Of a stretch of DNA of 33,049 bases, positions 17,555-27,030 are shown in pieces. Source of the DNA: Solirubrobacterales bacterium (GTDB lineage: Bacteria; Actinomycetota; Thermoleophilia; Solirubrobacterales; Solirubrobacteraceae); NCBI GenBank assembly GCA_019240115.1, contig JAFAYV010000094.1, positions 1-33,049 on the forward strand. Direction: 5' to 3'. Position 1 is the stretch's first letter. Every line of letters starts with the position of its first letter. Made by a program: the position numbers and the translations under genes. The notes under the pieces were generated by a model. It saw only the letters and a list, made by a program, of their open reading frames with translations, did not search any database and was not told where the DNA came from.

Positions 17555-18507
17555 CCGCAGGCGCGACCCCCGCGCGCCGCCCTCCCGGTGCGACGGCTCA
17601 GGTCACGCGCTCGGGCTTCATCGCCCTCGCGGGCCGGCCGAACGTCGGTAAGTCGACGCTCGCCAACACGATCGTCGGCGCCAAAGTCGCGATCGTCTCC
17701 GACAAGCCGCAGACGACGCGCCGGGCGATCCGCGGCGTGGCCTCGGGCCCCGACTGGCAGCTCGTGCTCGTCGATCTGCCGGGGGTCCAGCGCCCGCGCG
17801 ACGCGCTGACCGAGCGCATGCAGCAGCGGGTGCAGAGCGAGCTCGCCGACGCCGACGGCTGCCTGCTCGTCGTCAACGCCCGGCAGGGCGTCGGGCCGGG
17901 CGACCGGTTCATCGCCGGGCTGCTGCGCGGCGCCGGCGCGGCGAGCGGGGACACGGGCGGGATCCCGATCACGATCGCGGTCAACAAGGTCGATCGCACC
18001 CCGCCGGCGCGCGTCGCCGCTGCGCTCGCCGACGCCGAGGAGCTGGGCGTGGGGGACGAGATCTTCCCGGTGTCGGCGCGCACGGGCGCCGGAGTGGGCG
18101 GGCTCACCGATCACCTCGTGGCCCGGCTGCCGGCGGGCCCGGCGTACTTCGAGCCCGCCCAGCGCTCGGACCAGAAGACCTCGGTGCGGCTCGCCGAGCT
18201 CGTCCGCGAACAGGTGCTCGCGCGCACGCGTGAGGAGGTGCCGCACGCGGTCGAGGTCGAGGTGCAGGAGATCCGCCGCCGCCGCGATGACCTCGTCGCG
18301 ATCGAGGCCGTGCTGCTGACCGAGACCGACTCGCAGAAGGGCATCCTCATCGGCGCCCAGGGCCGGATGATCAAGTCGATCGGCACCGCGGCGCGGCGGG
18401 CGATCGAGCGCGAGCTCGGCGCGCGCGTCCACCTCGAGCTCTCGGTCCGGGTGCGGCGCCACTGGCGCGCCGACGAGCGGGTGCTCGACCGGCTCGGGAT
18501 CGAGTGA
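17542..18507 (+). CDS. era: GTPase Era
   Basis: A 321-residue GTPase that binds the 3' end of 16S rRNA during 30S assembly. G motifs: GRPNVGKST (P-loop, about 32-40), QTTRRAI (switch I), DLPGVQRP in place of the usual DTPG, NKVD and PVSARTG. The C-terminal KH domain is seen in EVEVQEIRRR, LTETDSQKGILIGAQGRMIKSIGTAARRAIERELG, and VRVRRHWR at the end. GTG 17542 is the only good in-frame start before the P-loop; GGAG lies eight bases upstream inside ybeY. The family usually starts nearer the P-loop, so the first 20 residues are a mild extension. Confidence 0.95.
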   Translation: MGQLAAGATPARRPPGATAQVTRSGFIALAGRPNVGKSTLANTIVGAKVAIVSDKPQTTRRAIRGVASGPDWQLVLVDLPGVQRPRDALTERMQQRVQSELADADGCLLVVNARQGVGPGDRFIAGLLRGAGAASGDTGGIPITIAVNKVDRTPPARVAAALADAEELGVGDEIFPVSARTGAGVGGLTDHLVARLPAGPAYFEPAQRSDQKTSVRLAELVREQVLARTREEVPHAVEVEVQEIRRRRDDLVAIEAVLLTETDSQKGILIGAQGRMIKSIGTAARRAIERELGARVHLELSVRVRRHWRADERVLDRLGIE

Positions 18508-18646
18508 CCCGGGGACCGGGAGAGGATCGCGTCAGCCAATCGTGCGACAGCCAGCGCAAAGCCTGCGGCCCGACCTCAGCCGCAACCCATCGCAGCCGAT
18601 AGCTTCGGACGATCAACCGGCAGCTCCAGAGGGAGCCACATCGAGC

Positions 18647-20452
18647 ATGAGACGGATACGGGGATCGGCGGTCGTGGCCGTCGCAGCGATGATCGTGATG
18701 GCGCTGCTCGCGGTGTTCGCGGTGCAGCTGGCCGACAACCAGGCCAACTCGCGTCAGAACCTGGAGCGCACCGCCCAGCAGCGCGCGGTGCTCGTGACCG
18801 GTCTCGTCGACGAGGTGTTCGCCGCGACCAGCCAGCCGGCCGCCACGACGCTGGCGCAGTACGGGACGCAGACCGTCGCCGATGCCGAGCTGCAGCGCAA
18901 CCTCGGCGCCAGCGATTACCTCGCGCTGTACGCGAGCAGCGGCGACCTCGTCGCCCACACGCGGGGCTTCACCGCCCAGGCCCGCGCGGACCTGACGGCG
19001 CCGACGAGCGCGCTGGCAATGCTCCGGCGCGGCCAGCCGTGGGCGCTGGGCGACGTCAGCCGGATCGGCGGCGCGCGGGTGGTCGACTTCGCGACGCGCC
19101 TGCAGACCCCCGCCGGGGTCCGCTACCTGGTGACGGGGATCCCGGCGGGAACGCTCAGCGCCTTCACGGGCTCGGAGCTGGCCAAGATCCCCGGCGTCCT
19201 GCACAACCACTCGCTGCTCGTCGACGGCCGCGGCGTGGTCATCGCCTCCACCAACCCGCTGCGTCCGCCCGGCTACGTCTTCCACACCCGGGCCCAGCTG
19301 CAGGCGCTCCACGGCCACGCCGGCGTCGTCAGCTCACCGCTCGGAGCTCACTACTTCGACTCGGTCCCGATGACCGACACGAGCTGGCGGCTCATCCTCT
19401 CGGCGCCGGCGAGCGCGTTCTTCGCCTCGGTCTCGGGCCCGCGCCACTGGCTGCCGTGGCTGATCTTCGCCGCCTTCGGCCTCGTCGCGACGCTCGCCCT
19501 GCTCCTCGTCCGCCGCGCCTTCCGCGACGCCGAGCGCGTGCGCGAGGTCAACGGGCAGCTGACGATGTCCAACGCGAGTCTCGCCCACGCCAAGGCGTCG
19601 CTCGAGGAGGCCAACGACGCGCTCGGTGACTCCAACCGAGCGCTCGCGCGCTCCAATCACGAGCTCGAGCGCCAGGCGCGCGAGCTCGTGCGCTCCAACG
19701 CCGAGCTCGACCAGTTCGCCTCGATCGCCTCCCACGACCTGCAGGAGCCGCTGCGCAAGGTCCGGACGTTCACCGAGCGCATCTCCGAGACCGAGGCCGA
19801 CAGCCTCTCGGAGCGGGGGCTGGACTATCTCCGGCGCGCCAACTCGTCCGCCGAGCGGATGCAGACCCTGATCGAGGACCTGCTGCGCTACTCGCGCGTC
19901 TCCAGCCATGCCCGCCCCTTCACCCCCGTCGACCTTCGGCAGCTGACCGCCGAGGTCCTCGAGGATCTCTCCGAGCAGGTCCGGCGCGACGAGGCGATCG
20001 TCCACGTGGGCGAGATGCCGACGATCAACGCCGATGGGCCGCAGATCCGCCAGCTGATTCAGAACCTCATCTCCAACGGGCTGAAGTTCCGCCGCGAGGG
20101 CGTCGCGCCCGAGGTGCGGATCGAGGCGACGGCGGAGGCCGGGTGGGTGACGCTCACCGTCACCGACAACGGGATCGGGTTCGACCCGCAGTACCGCCAG
20201 CGGATCTTCCGCGTCTTCGAGCGCCTGCACGGCCGCGGGACCTATGCGGGGACGGGCATCGGCCTGGCGCTGTGCCGCAAGATCGCCGAGCGTCACGGCG
20301 GCAGCATCGAGGCCGACGGCGTCCCCGGCGGGGGCGCGACCTTCCGGGTCACCATGCAGACCCAACGCACGGAAGCGGTTCTAGATGCGCCGGCCGCCGG
20401 GATGGCGGACAGGGCGCCCGCCATCGAACAGGAGCCGTATGTCCCAGCTTGA
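18647..20452 (+). CDS. Membrane sensor histidine kinase
   Basis: A 601-residue two-component sensor. A membrane helix at 6-28, an extracellular domain of about 235 residues (Cache-like by position and pattern, ligand unknown) and a second helix at about 268-290 frame the sensor. A coiled-coil linker follows with repeated SNxxL elements. The HisKA H-box is LDQFASIASHDLQEPLRKVRTF with phospho-acceptor His363, and the ATPase has the N box LIQNLISNGLKFR, VTDNGIGFD, and FERLHGRGTYAGTGIGLALCRKI. The HisKA 'SHDLQEPLRKV' style matches phytochrome/Rcp1-type kinases that signal to small REC proteins. ATG 18647 has GGGAG eleven bases upstream; the in-frame ATG at 18542 is less likely. It overlaps the response regulator by 14 bp. 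Confidence 0.93.
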   Translation: MRRIRGSAVVAVAAMIVMALLAVFAVQLADNQANSRQNLERTAQQRAVLVTGLVDEVFAATSQPAATTLAQYGTQTVADAELQRNLGASDYLALYASSGDLVAHTRGFTAQARADLTAPTSALAMLRRGQPWALGDVSRIGGARVVDFATRLQTPAGVRYLVTGIPAGTLSAFTGSELAKIPGVLHNHSLLVDGRGVVIASTNPLRPPGYVFHTRAQLQALHGHAGVVSSPLGAHYFDSVPMTDTSWRLILSAPASAFFASVSGPRHWLPWLIFAAFGLVATLALLLVRRAFRDAERVREVNGQLTMSNASLAHAKASLEEANDALGDSNRALARSNHELERQARELVRSNAELDQFASIASHDLQEPLRKVRTFTERISETEADSLSERGLDYLRRANSSAERMQTLIEDLLRYSRVSSHARPFTPVDLRQLTAEVLEDLSEQVRRDEAIVHVGEMPTINADGPQIRQLIQNLISNGLKFRREGVAPEVRIEATAEAGWVTLTVTDNGIGFDPQYRQRIFRVFERLHGRGTYAGTGIGLALCRKIAERHGGSIEADGVPGGGATFRVTMQTQRTEAVLDAPAAGMADRAPAIEQEPYVPA

Positions 20453-20912
20453 CCATCAGCATCGTCCGTTCACGATCCTTCTCGCCGATGACGACGAGGA
20501 GGATCGTCAGCTGGCGCACGATGCGCTGCAGGACTCGCGCCTGGCCAACGAGATGCGGTTCGTCGTCGACGGCGAGGATCTCCTCGACTACCTGAACCAT
20601 CGCGGCCGATGGACCGAGTGCGAATCCCCGCGTCCGGGCATCATCCTCCTCGACCTCAACATGCCCAAGATGGACGGGCGCGAGGCGCTGGCCGAGATCA
20701 AGGCCGACGACTCGCTGCGGCGCATCCCGATCGTGGTGCTGACCACGTCCAAGGACGAAGCCGACGTGCTGGGCACCTACGACCTCGGCGTCAGCTCGTT
20801 CATCACCAAGCCGGTCACCTTCGGCGGTCTCGTCGACGTGATGAAGACGTGGACGCAGTACTGGTTTGAGATCGTCGAACTCCCCAACGGTGGCAATGGA
20901 CCAGCAGATTGA
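20439..20912 (+). CDS. Single-domain response regulator (Rcp1-like)
   Basis: A 157-residue stand-alone receiver domain. Acidic pocket ADDDEED (about 16-22), phospho-acceptor Asp72 in IILLDLNMPKMDG, Thr in VVLTTS, and Lys in ITKPV are all present. There is no output domain; the family usually passes phosphate onward or regulates a kinase. The start is ATG 20439, preceded by AGGAG and giving MSQLDHQHRPFTILLADDD; an upstream in-frame ATG lies within the kinase gene. It overlaps the kinase by 14 bp and the next gene by 17 bp, so the three are probably translated together. Confidence 0.94.
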   Translation: MSQLDHQHRPFTILLADDDEEDRQLAHDALQDSRLANEMRFVVDGEDLLDYLNHRGRWTECESPRPGIILLDLNMPKMDGREALAEIKADDSLRRIPIVVLTTSKDEADVLGTYDLGVSSFITKPVTFGGLVDVMKTWTQYWFEIVELPNGGNGPAD

Positions 20913-23019
20913 GCCGATCCGCGTCCTGCTGATCGAGGACGACGAGGACGACTTTCTGATCACGAGCGACATGCTCCGCGGCCAGGAGCGTGCCCGCTAC
21001 GAGGTCGAGTGGCGGTCGGAGTTCTCCGAGTCCCTGCACGCGATCGCGCAGCGACGCCACGACGTCTACCTCGTCGACTATCGCCTCGGCGAGCACACGG
21101 GCCTCGAGCTCGTGCGCGCGGGCTTCGCCGGTGCGCCGTCCTCGCCGGTGATCATGCTGACCGGCGAGGCGACGTACGAGATGGACCTCGAGGCGACCGC
21201 GCTCGGGGTCACCGACTACCTGGTCAAGCAGAAGCTCGACCCGCTCGTCCTCGAGCGCTCGATCCGCTATGCGATCAGCCACCAGAAGGCGATGCGCGCC
21301 CTCGCGCTATCCGAGGAGCGCTACGCGCTGGCGGTCCGCGCGGCCAACGACGGGATCTGGGACTGGGACCTGGTCACCAACCGGATCTACTTCTCGCCGC
21401 GCTGGCACGCGGTCCTCGGCCGACCCGAGCAGTCGGCCGACGAGGACCCGTCGACGTGGTTCGGGCTCGTCCATCCCGGCGACCTCGTCCGCCTGCGGGC
21501 GGCGATCAAGGCCCATCTCGATGGCCGCACGCCGCACCTGCAGTCCGAGCACCGCATGCGCCACGCCGACGGCACCTGGCGCTGGGTGATGAGTCGCGGC
21601 CTGACGATCCGCGGCGCCGACGGGGCGCCGACCCGCATGGCCGGCTCGCTGTCGGACATCACCGATCGGCGCGCCGCGCAGATGCGACTCCAGCACGACG
21701 CGCTGCACGACACGTTGACCGGACTGCCCAACCGGATGCTGTTCATGGACCGCGTCGACCAGATCCTCCAGCGCGCGGTCCGCGAGCCCGACTGCGGCTG
21801 CGCGGTGCTGTTCCTCGATGTCGATCGCTTCAAGCTCGTCAACGACAGCCTCAGCCACGCCGTCGGCGATCAGCTGCTCATCGCGCTGGCGACCCGCGTC
21901 GCCTCGGCGCTGCGACCCGGCGACACCGTGGCCCGCCTCGGTGGCGACGAGTTCACCGTGCTGCTCGAGGACGTCACCGGCGGCGACGACGCCACCGTCG
22001 TCGCCGACCGGATCATGCGCTCGTTCGACGAGGCGTTCGAGATCGACGGCAACGAGCTGTTCATCAGCCTCAGCATCGGCATCTCGCTGAGCGCTCCCGG
22101 CCTGGACCCGGCTGACCTGATGCGCAACGCCGACATCGCGATGTACGACGCCAAGCGCCGCGGACGCTCCCGCCGGACGGTGTTTGACCAGAGCATGCAC
22201 CGGCGAGTCGTCGATCGCCTCGCCCGCGAGACCGAGCTGCGCCAGGTCGTCGAGTGCTCCCTGCTCGGGATCCACTACCAGCCGATCGTCGACCTGGAGA
22301 CCGGCCGGATCCGCGCGCTCGAGGCGCTCGCCCGCTGGCCCGAGGACTGGCCGCCGGTGCCCCCGACCGAGTTCATCACGATCGCCGAGGAGACCGGGGT
22401 CATCGGGGCGCTCGGCCAGCAGGTGCTGCGCGAGGCGCTCGGCACGCTGTCGGGCTGGCGCGCCCAGGGACTGGTGGGCGAGGACGTCTGCGTCAGCGTC
22501 AACCTCTCCGGCCGCCAGCTCGACGACCCGACGCTGTCCGAGCACGTCCGGGAGGCGATCGACGCGGCGTCGCTGCCACTGGTGGTGCTTAAGCTCGAGA
22601 TCACCGAGAGCACGCTGATGCAGGAGATCGAGCGCACACAGCACGTCTTCTCGGAGGTGTGCTCCAGCGGCGTGGGGCTGCACCTCGACGATTTCGGCAC
22701 CGGCTACTCGTCGCTGGCGGCGCTGCACCGCTTCCCCGTCGACGCGCTGAAGATCGACCGCAGCTTCGTCTCGACGCTGCGCGAGGAGCCCGAGAACGAC
22801 GTGATCGTCCGCTCCACCGTCGCGCTCGCCCACAGCCTCGGGCTGCCGGTCATCGCCGAGGGGATCGAGCACTCCGCGCAGCTGCGCCGGCTGCGCGCAC
22901 TCGGCTGCGAGTACGGCCAGGGCTACCTGTTCTCGCGGCCGCTGAGCGCCGTCGCCGCCGGGTCGCTGCTGCGGCGCTGGTCCCCGTCGCAGGTCAACGA
23001 GCTCGGCGCGGTCGTCTGA
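20896..23019 (+). CDS. REC-PAS-GGDEF-EAL bifunctional c-di-GMP regulator
   Basis: A 707-residue protein. REC (about 8-125) keeps the acidic pair EDDEDD, Asp61 (YLVDYRL) and Lys (DYLVKQ). A PAS domain (about 140-265, with a PAC-like end [12 protein letters not shown]) follows. GGDEF is intact at 349-353 with an RxxD inhibitory site RPGD (340-343), so diguanylate cyclase activity and product feedback are expected. EAL is intact at 476-478, with [23 protein letters not shown] and LKIDRSF, so phosphodiesterase activity is also possible. REC probably receives phosphate from the upstream kinase or regulator. ATG 20896 is used; start choice affects only a few residues. Confidence 0.95.
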   Translation: MDQQIEPIRVLLIEDDEDDFLITSDMLRGQERARYEVEWRSEFSESLHAIAQRRHDVYLVDYRLGEHTGLELVRAGFAGAPSSPVIMLTGEATYEMDLEATALGVTDYLVKQKLDPLVLERSIRYAISHQKAMRALALSEERYALAVRAANDGIWDWDLVTNRIYFSPRWHAVLGRPEQSADEDPSTWFGLVHPGDLVRLRAAIKAHLDGRTPHLQSEHRMRHADGTWRWVMSRGLTIRGADGAPTRMAGSLSDITDRRAAQMRLQHDALHDTLTGLPNRMLFMDRVDQILQRAVREPDCGCAVLFLDVDRFKLVNDSLSHAVGDQLLIALATRVASALRPGDTVARLGGDEFTVLLEDVTGGDDATVVADRIMRSFDEAFEIDGNELFISLSIGISLSAPGLDPADLMRNADIAMYDAKRRGRSRRTVFDQSMHRRVVDRLARETELRQVVECSLLGIHYQPIVDLETGRIRALEALARWPEDWPPVPPTEFITIAEETGVIGALGQQVLREALGTLSGWRAQGLVGEDVCVSVNLSGRQLDDPTLSEHVREAIDAASLPLVVLKLEITESTLMQEIERTQHVFSEVCSSGVGLHLDDFGTGYSSLAALHRFPVDALKIDRSFVSTLREEPENDVIVRSTVALAHSLGLPVIAEGIEHSAQLRRLRALGCEYGQGYLFSRPLSAVAAGSLLRRWSPSQVNELGAVV

Positions 23020-23048
23020 GCCGGCGCGGGCGGGCATCTGCGCCGCTC

Positions 23049-23054
23049 TACACT
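23049..23054 (+). promoter_or_regulatory. Candidate -10 box of the hisIE-trp operon, leaderless
   Basis: TACACT ends 8 bases before GTG 23063 in the 43-bp gap after the GGDEF-EAL gene. It would be the main promoter of the tryptophan operon. Confidence 0.45.
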
Positions 23055-23062
23055 CCGGCGCC

Positions 23063-23671
23063 GTGGATGACTCCGAGCTGGCCTACGACGACCGGGGTCT
23101 CGTCCCCTGCATCACCCAGGACTGGCGGACCGGCGAGGTCCTCACCCTCGCCTACATGAACGCCGAGGCGCTCGCCCTGACCCGGAGCACCGGCGAGGTC
23201 CACTTCTTCAGCCGCTCGCGCCGGCGGCTGTGGCGTAAGGGCGAGACCTCGGGCAACGTGCAGACCGTGCGCGCGCTGCGCTACGACTGCGACGGCGACG
23301 CGGTGCTCGCGCTCGTCGAGCCGGCCGGGCCCGCGTGCCACACCGGCGCGCGCACGTGCTTTCATCGCGGCGAGCCGACTGCCGGCGCGCCCTTCCAGAC
23401 GCTGCCCAGCCTCGAGCGCACGATCGCCGCGCGGGCGAGCGAGCGTCCCGCCGGCTCCTACACCACGACGCTGCTCGACGACCCCGGCCTGGCGGGCGCC
23501 AAGGTCCGGGAGGAGGCCGAGGAGGTCGTGCGCGCGGCCCGCGAGGAGTCCGACGAGCGCGTCGCCGAGGAGGCCGCCGACGTCCTGTATCACCTGGCGG
23601 TGCTGCTCGCGGGTCGGGAGCTGACGCTCGCCGACGCCGAGCGGGTGCTCGATGGCCGTCGCGGGCGCTGA
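23063..23671 (+). CDS. hisIE: Bifunctional phosphoribosyl-AMP cyclohydrolase / phosphoribosyl-ATP pyrophosphatase
   Basis: A 202-residue fusion catalysing the second and third steps of histidine synthesis. The HisI part (1-110) has [46 protein letters not shown], and the zinc cysteines in [10 protein letters not shown]. The HisE part (about 115-202) has [36 protein letters not shown] and [17 protein letters not shown]. Many actinobacteria have separate hisI and hisE. No other his gene is in the window; it opens the trp operon, overlapping trpE by 20 bp. The start is GTG 23063 after a TACACT box. Confidence 0.95.
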   Translation: MDDSELAYDDRGLVPCITQDWRTGEVLTLAYMNAEALALTRSTGEVHFFSRSRRRLWRKGETSGNVQTVRALRYDCDGDAVLALVEPAGPACHTGARTCFHRGEPTAGAPFQTLPSLERTIAARASERPAGSYTTTLLDDPGLAGAKVREEAEEVVRAAREESDERVAEEAADVLYHLAVLLAGRELTLADAERVLDGRRGR

Positions 23672-25148
23672 GCGGCGCGACGGCCCCGCCGACGCCGGCG
23701 GCGGGCCGTTCCCGTCGCTGCCGGTCGCGCGTGAGCTCGCGCGCGACCACAACCTGATCCCGCTGCGCGAGACGTTCATCGACGACACCCAGACCCCGGT
23801 GTCGGCGTTCCTGAAGCTGCGCGACCGCGCCCAGCCGTGCTTCCTGCTCGAGTCCGCCGAGCAGGGACGGGTGGGTCGCTACTCGTTCATCGGGTACCGG
23901 CCGCGGTCGGTGCTGCGCTGGTCGCTCGGGGATCCCGGCGACCCCTACGCGTTGGCCGCGCGGGAGCTCGCGCGGTACCGAGCGCCCGCGCTGCAGGGGC
24001 TGCCGCCGTTCGCCGGCGGCGCCGTCGGGGCGTTCGCCTACGACCTCGTCCGCTCGGTCGAGCCGCTCGGCGAGCCCAACCCCGATCCGATCGGCGTCCC
24101 CGACCTCGCGCTCATGATCACCGACGCGCTTGTCGTCTTCGACCATCTGCGCCACACCGTCTCGGTCCTGGCCAACGTCTACGCCGACGCGGGCGATCTC
24201 GAGTCGGCCTACGCCCACGCGCTCGACACGATCGCCGAGGTGCGCTGGCGCCTCGAGGGGCCGGTGCCGCGCCCCGCGCACCGTCCGGTCCGCGATCGCG
24301 CCGCGCCCGCGTTTGAGAGCAACATGACCCGGGAGCGCTTCGAGGCGATGGTCTCGCGCATCGTGCGCTACATCCACGCCGGAGACGCCTTCCAGGTCGT
24401 GCCCTCGCAGCGCTGGTCGGCGCCGATCGACGTCGAGGCGTTCTCGATCTACCGCGGCCTGCGGGCGATCAATCCGAGCCCGTACATGTACTTCCTGGAC
24501 TTCGGGGACTTCGAGGTCGCCGGCGCCAGCCCCGAGCCGCTGATCACCGTCACCGGCCGCCGGGTCGCGACCCGGCCCGTCGCGGGCACCCGGCCGCGCG
24601 GGGCCAACGTCGACGAGGATCGACGGATGGCGCAGGAGCTGCTCGCCGACGTCAAGGAGCGTGCCGAGCACGTCATGCTCGTCGACCTCGGTCGCAACGA
24701 CCTCGGCCGCGTCTGCCGCTACGGGTCGATCGAGGTGGAGAGCTTCATGGCCGTCGAGAACTACAGCCACGTCATGCACATCGTCTCGAGCGTCGTCGGC
24801 GAGCTGGCGCCGGGCGTCGGTCCGCTCGACGCGCTGCGCGCGGTGCTGCCCGCGGGCACGCTGTCCGGCGCGCCCAAGGTGCGCGCGATGCAGATCATCG
24901 ACGAGCTCGAGCCGGTCAAGCGCGGCGGCTACGGCGGCGCGATCGGCTACGTCAGCTACACCGGCGAGCTCGACACGTGCATCCACATCCGCACCGTCGT
25001 CGTCAAGGACGGCGTCGCCCACATCCAGGCGGGCGGCGGGACGGTCGCCGACGCCCGGCCCGACTACGAGTACCGCGAGTCGGTGGCCAAGGCCCGCGCG
25101 GTGCGCGACGCGATCGCCCTCGCCGTCGCCCAGCCCGAGTGGGCGTGA
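23652..25148 (+). CDS. trpE: Anthranilate synthase component I
   Basis: A 498-residue chorismate-utilising enzyme that makes anthranilate with ammonia from TrpG. The N-terminal Trp-binding element [20 protein letters not shown] suggests feedback control by tryptophan. The chorismate-binding domain is complete: [85 protein letters not shown] and [16 protein letters not shown] 23652 overlaps hisIE by 20 bp and gives a rather long N terminus; the upstream gene favours coupling. trpG follows after 3 bp. Confidence 0.97.
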   Translation: MAVAGAERRDGPADAGGGPFPSLPVARELARDHNLIPLRETFIDDTQTPVSAFLKLRDRAQPCFLLESAEQGRVGRYSFIGYRPRSVLRWSLGDPGDPYALAARELARYRAPALQGLPPFAGGAVGAFAYDLVRSVEPLGEPNPDPIGVPDLALMITDALVVFDHLRHTVSVLANVYADAGDLESAYAHALDTIAEVRWRLEGPVPRPAHRPVRDRAAPAFESNMTRERFEAMVSRIVRYIHAGDAFQVVPSQRWSAPIDVEAFSIYRGLRAINPSPYMYFLDFGDFEVAGASPEPLITVTGRRVATRPVAGTRPRGANVDEDRRMAQELLADVKERAEHVMLVDLGRNDLGRVCRYGSIEVESFMAVENYSHVMHIVSSVVGELAPGVGPLDALRAVLPAGTLSGAPKVRAMQIIDELEPVKRGGYGGAIGYVSYTGELDTCIHIRTVVVKDGVAHIQAGGGTVADARPDYEYRESVAKARAVRDAIALAVAQPEWA

Positions 25149-25151
25149 GCC

Positions 25152-25736
25152 ATGATGCGAGTCCTCGTCCTCGACAACTACGACAGCTTCACCTACAACC
25201 TCGTGCAGTACGTCGGCGAGGTGGCCACGCCGCCGGTGGAGATCGAAGTCGTCCGCAACGACCGGGCGACGGTCGACGATCTCATCATCCGCGGCTATGA
25301 CCGCGTCATCGTCTCGCCCGGTCCCTGCACGCCGAACGAGGCCGGCATCTCGCTCGAGGCGGTCCGCCGCTTCCCCGAGGCGCGGATCCCGACCCTGGGC
25401 GTCTGCCTCGGCCATCAGGCGCTCGTGCAGGCCTGGGGCGGCGAGGTCGTGGCCCACGCCCCGGTGCACGGCAAGACCGCGCGGATCGAGCACGACGGCC
25501 GCACGATCTTCCGCGGCCTGCGTCCCGAGCTCGAGGTCGGCCGCTATCACTCGCTGATCGCCGCGCCCGACCTGCCCGCGATCCTCGAGCGCAGCGCGTC
25601 GGCCGACGGGATCGTCATGGCGGTGCGCCATCGCGAGCTGCCCGCCGAGGGCGTCCAGTTCCACCCCGAGTCGGTGCTGACCGAGCAGGGCCACGAGCTG
25701 TTGGCAAACTTCCTGCAGGCCCGGTCAGCCGGATGA
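25152..25736 (+). CDS. trpG: Anthranilate synthase component II (glutamine amidotransferase)
   Basis: A 194-residue class I amidotransferase that supplies ammonia to TrpE. LDNYDSFTYNLVQY opens the fold, SPGPCTPNEAG is the oxyanion loop, GVCLGHQ carries the catalytic Cys (about residue 84), and VQFHPESVLTEQG supplies His and Glu. The separate TrpG, not fused to TrpE or TrpD, is normal. ATG 25152 is followed by a second ATG; either works. The last two codons and the stop fall inside the repeat that fills the gap to trpD. Confidence 0.96.
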   Translation: MMRVLVLDNYDSFTYNLVQYVGEVATPPVEIEVVRNDRATVDDLIIRGYDRVIVSPGPCTPNEAGISLEAVRRFPEARIPTLGVCLGHQALVQAWGGEVVAHAPVHGKTARIEHDGRTIFRGLRPELEVGRYHSLIAAPDLPAILERSASADGIVMAVRHRELPAEGVQFHPESVLTEQGHELLANFLQARSAG

Positions 25737-25972
25737 CTCACGCCGCCGACATACAGGCGAGCCAGCCGGATGACGCCGGCGCTGCCCGATCAGGCGAGGC
25801 AGGATGCCGAGAGCTGGACGATTCGCGCGGCGCGCGATCTGGCAGCGGGACGACTCGCGCGCCGGCCGCATCAGCGAGGCCGGATGCCGAGCGGCCGGCA
25901 AGTGCGAGCGGATGCCGAGCGCGCGCCAGGCGCGAAAGCAAGCCGGCGGGCGAGCGGAGGCGATCAGCGTGA
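25726..25972. repeat. Intergenic repeat, copy 1 (trpG/trpD)
   Basis: This 247-bp stretch matches copy 2 (28478-28673) in four colinear blocks: 25726-25759 (one mismatch in 34), 25803-25843 (41 bp identical to 28559-28599), 25910-25936 (one mismatch in 27), and the 3' end from about 25950 including GAGCGGAGGC, the ribosome site and the GTG AGC start. Copy 1 carries about 50 extra bases after the identical block. GGATGCCGAG occurs three times here. The identical block can fold as a hairpin (TCGCGC-GGC-GCGCGA core). Confidence 0.85.
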
Positions 25973-27030
25973 GCGTTGATCCCGCGCTGCTGACGCGCTC
26001 CATCGACGCTCTGGCTTCGGGGCAGGACCTGAGCGCGGACGCGACCGCCGCGGTGCTCGCCGCGATCATGGCCGGCGAGGCGACCGAGGTCCAGATCGCC
26101 GCCTTTCTCATCGCCCTGCGCACGAAGGGCGAGACCGTGCCCGAGCTCGCGGGCCTGGCGCGGACGATGCGCGAGCTCGCCGAGCCCGTTCGGACCGATC
26201 GTCCGCATCTGCTCGACACCGCCGGGACCGGCGGCGGGCCGCGGACGTTCAACGTCTCGACGACCGCGGCGCTCATCGCCGCCGGCGCCGGATGCACGGT
26301 GGCCAAGCACGGCAACCGCTCGGCCACCGGGCTGTCGGGCTCCGCCGACGTGCTCGAGGCGCTCGGGGCGCGCATCGATCTGGCGCCCGAGGCGGTCGCC
26401 CGCTGCATCGCCGAGGTCGGCTTCGGGTTCATGTTCGCGCCCGCCCACCACCGCGCCACCCGCTTCGTCGTCCCGGTGCGCCGCGAGCTCGGCGTCCGCA
26501 CGATCTTCAATTTCCTCGGTCCGCTGACCAATCCGGCGGGGGCCACCCGCCAGCTGATCGGTGTCTCGGATCCCGGCTACCTGGAGACGATGGCGGGCGC
26601 GCTCGCGCTGCTGGGCACCGAGCACGCGCTGCTCGTCTGCGGTCCCGACGGAGTCGACGAGCTCTCGCTCGCCGGACCCACGCGGGTGTTCGAGGTCACC
26701 CCGCAGGGCATCGCCGAGTATGAGATCGCCCCCGATCAGGTCGGCCTGGCGCCCGCGCCCGCGCACGCCATCCCGGGCGGCGATCCCGCGACCAACGCGG
26801 ACATCACGCGCCGCATCTTCGCGGGCGATCCCTCGGTCGGGCGCCCGGCGCGCGACATGGCGACGCTCAACGCGGGCGCCGCGATCTACGCCGCCGGCGC
26901 CGCGGGCGACCTGGCGGCGGGAGTCGCGCGCGCCCAGGCGACGATCGACTCCGGCGCCGCGGAGGCGGCGCTGCACGGGTTCGTGGCGGCGACCCAGCGG
27001 CTCGCGTCGGCCGACACGGCGGTCCGATGA
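25969..27030 (+). CDS. trpD: Anthranilate phosphoribosyltransferase
   Basis: A 353-residue transferase joining anthranilate to PRPP. TAGTGGGPRTFNVSTTAAL is the glycine-rich PRPP loop (about 83-101), KHGNRSATGLSGSADVLEALG the second signature, and FNFLGPLTNPA and VDELSL the anthranilate- and metal-site segments. The length is normal. GTG 25969 has GGAGG eight bases upstream and gives SVDPALLTRSIDALASG. The frame is open to 25804, but that part is intergenic repeat and not family sequence. It overlaps trpC by four bases (ATGA). Confidence 0.96.
   Translation: MSVDPALLTRSIDALASGQDLSADATAAVLAAIMAGEATEVQIAAFLIALRTKGETVPELAGLARTMRELAEPVRTDRPHLLDTAGTGGGPRTFNVSTTAALIAAGAGCTVAKHGNRSATGLSGSADVLEALGARIDLAPEAVARCIAEVGFGFMFAPAHHRATRFVVPVRRELGVRTIFNFLGPLTNPAGATRQLIGVSDPGYLETMAGALALLGTEHALLVCGPDGVDELSLAGPTRVFEVTPQGIAEYEIAPDQVGLAPAPAHAIPGGDPATNADITRRIFAGDPSVGRPARDMATLNAGAAIYAAGAAGDLAAGVARAQATIDSGAAEAALHGFVAATQRLASADTAVR

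Noticed and set aside
25804-25968. N-terminal extension of TrpD by 55 codons
   Set aside because: It consists of the intergenic repeat, lacks homology to TrpD, and GTG 25969 has a good GGAGG.
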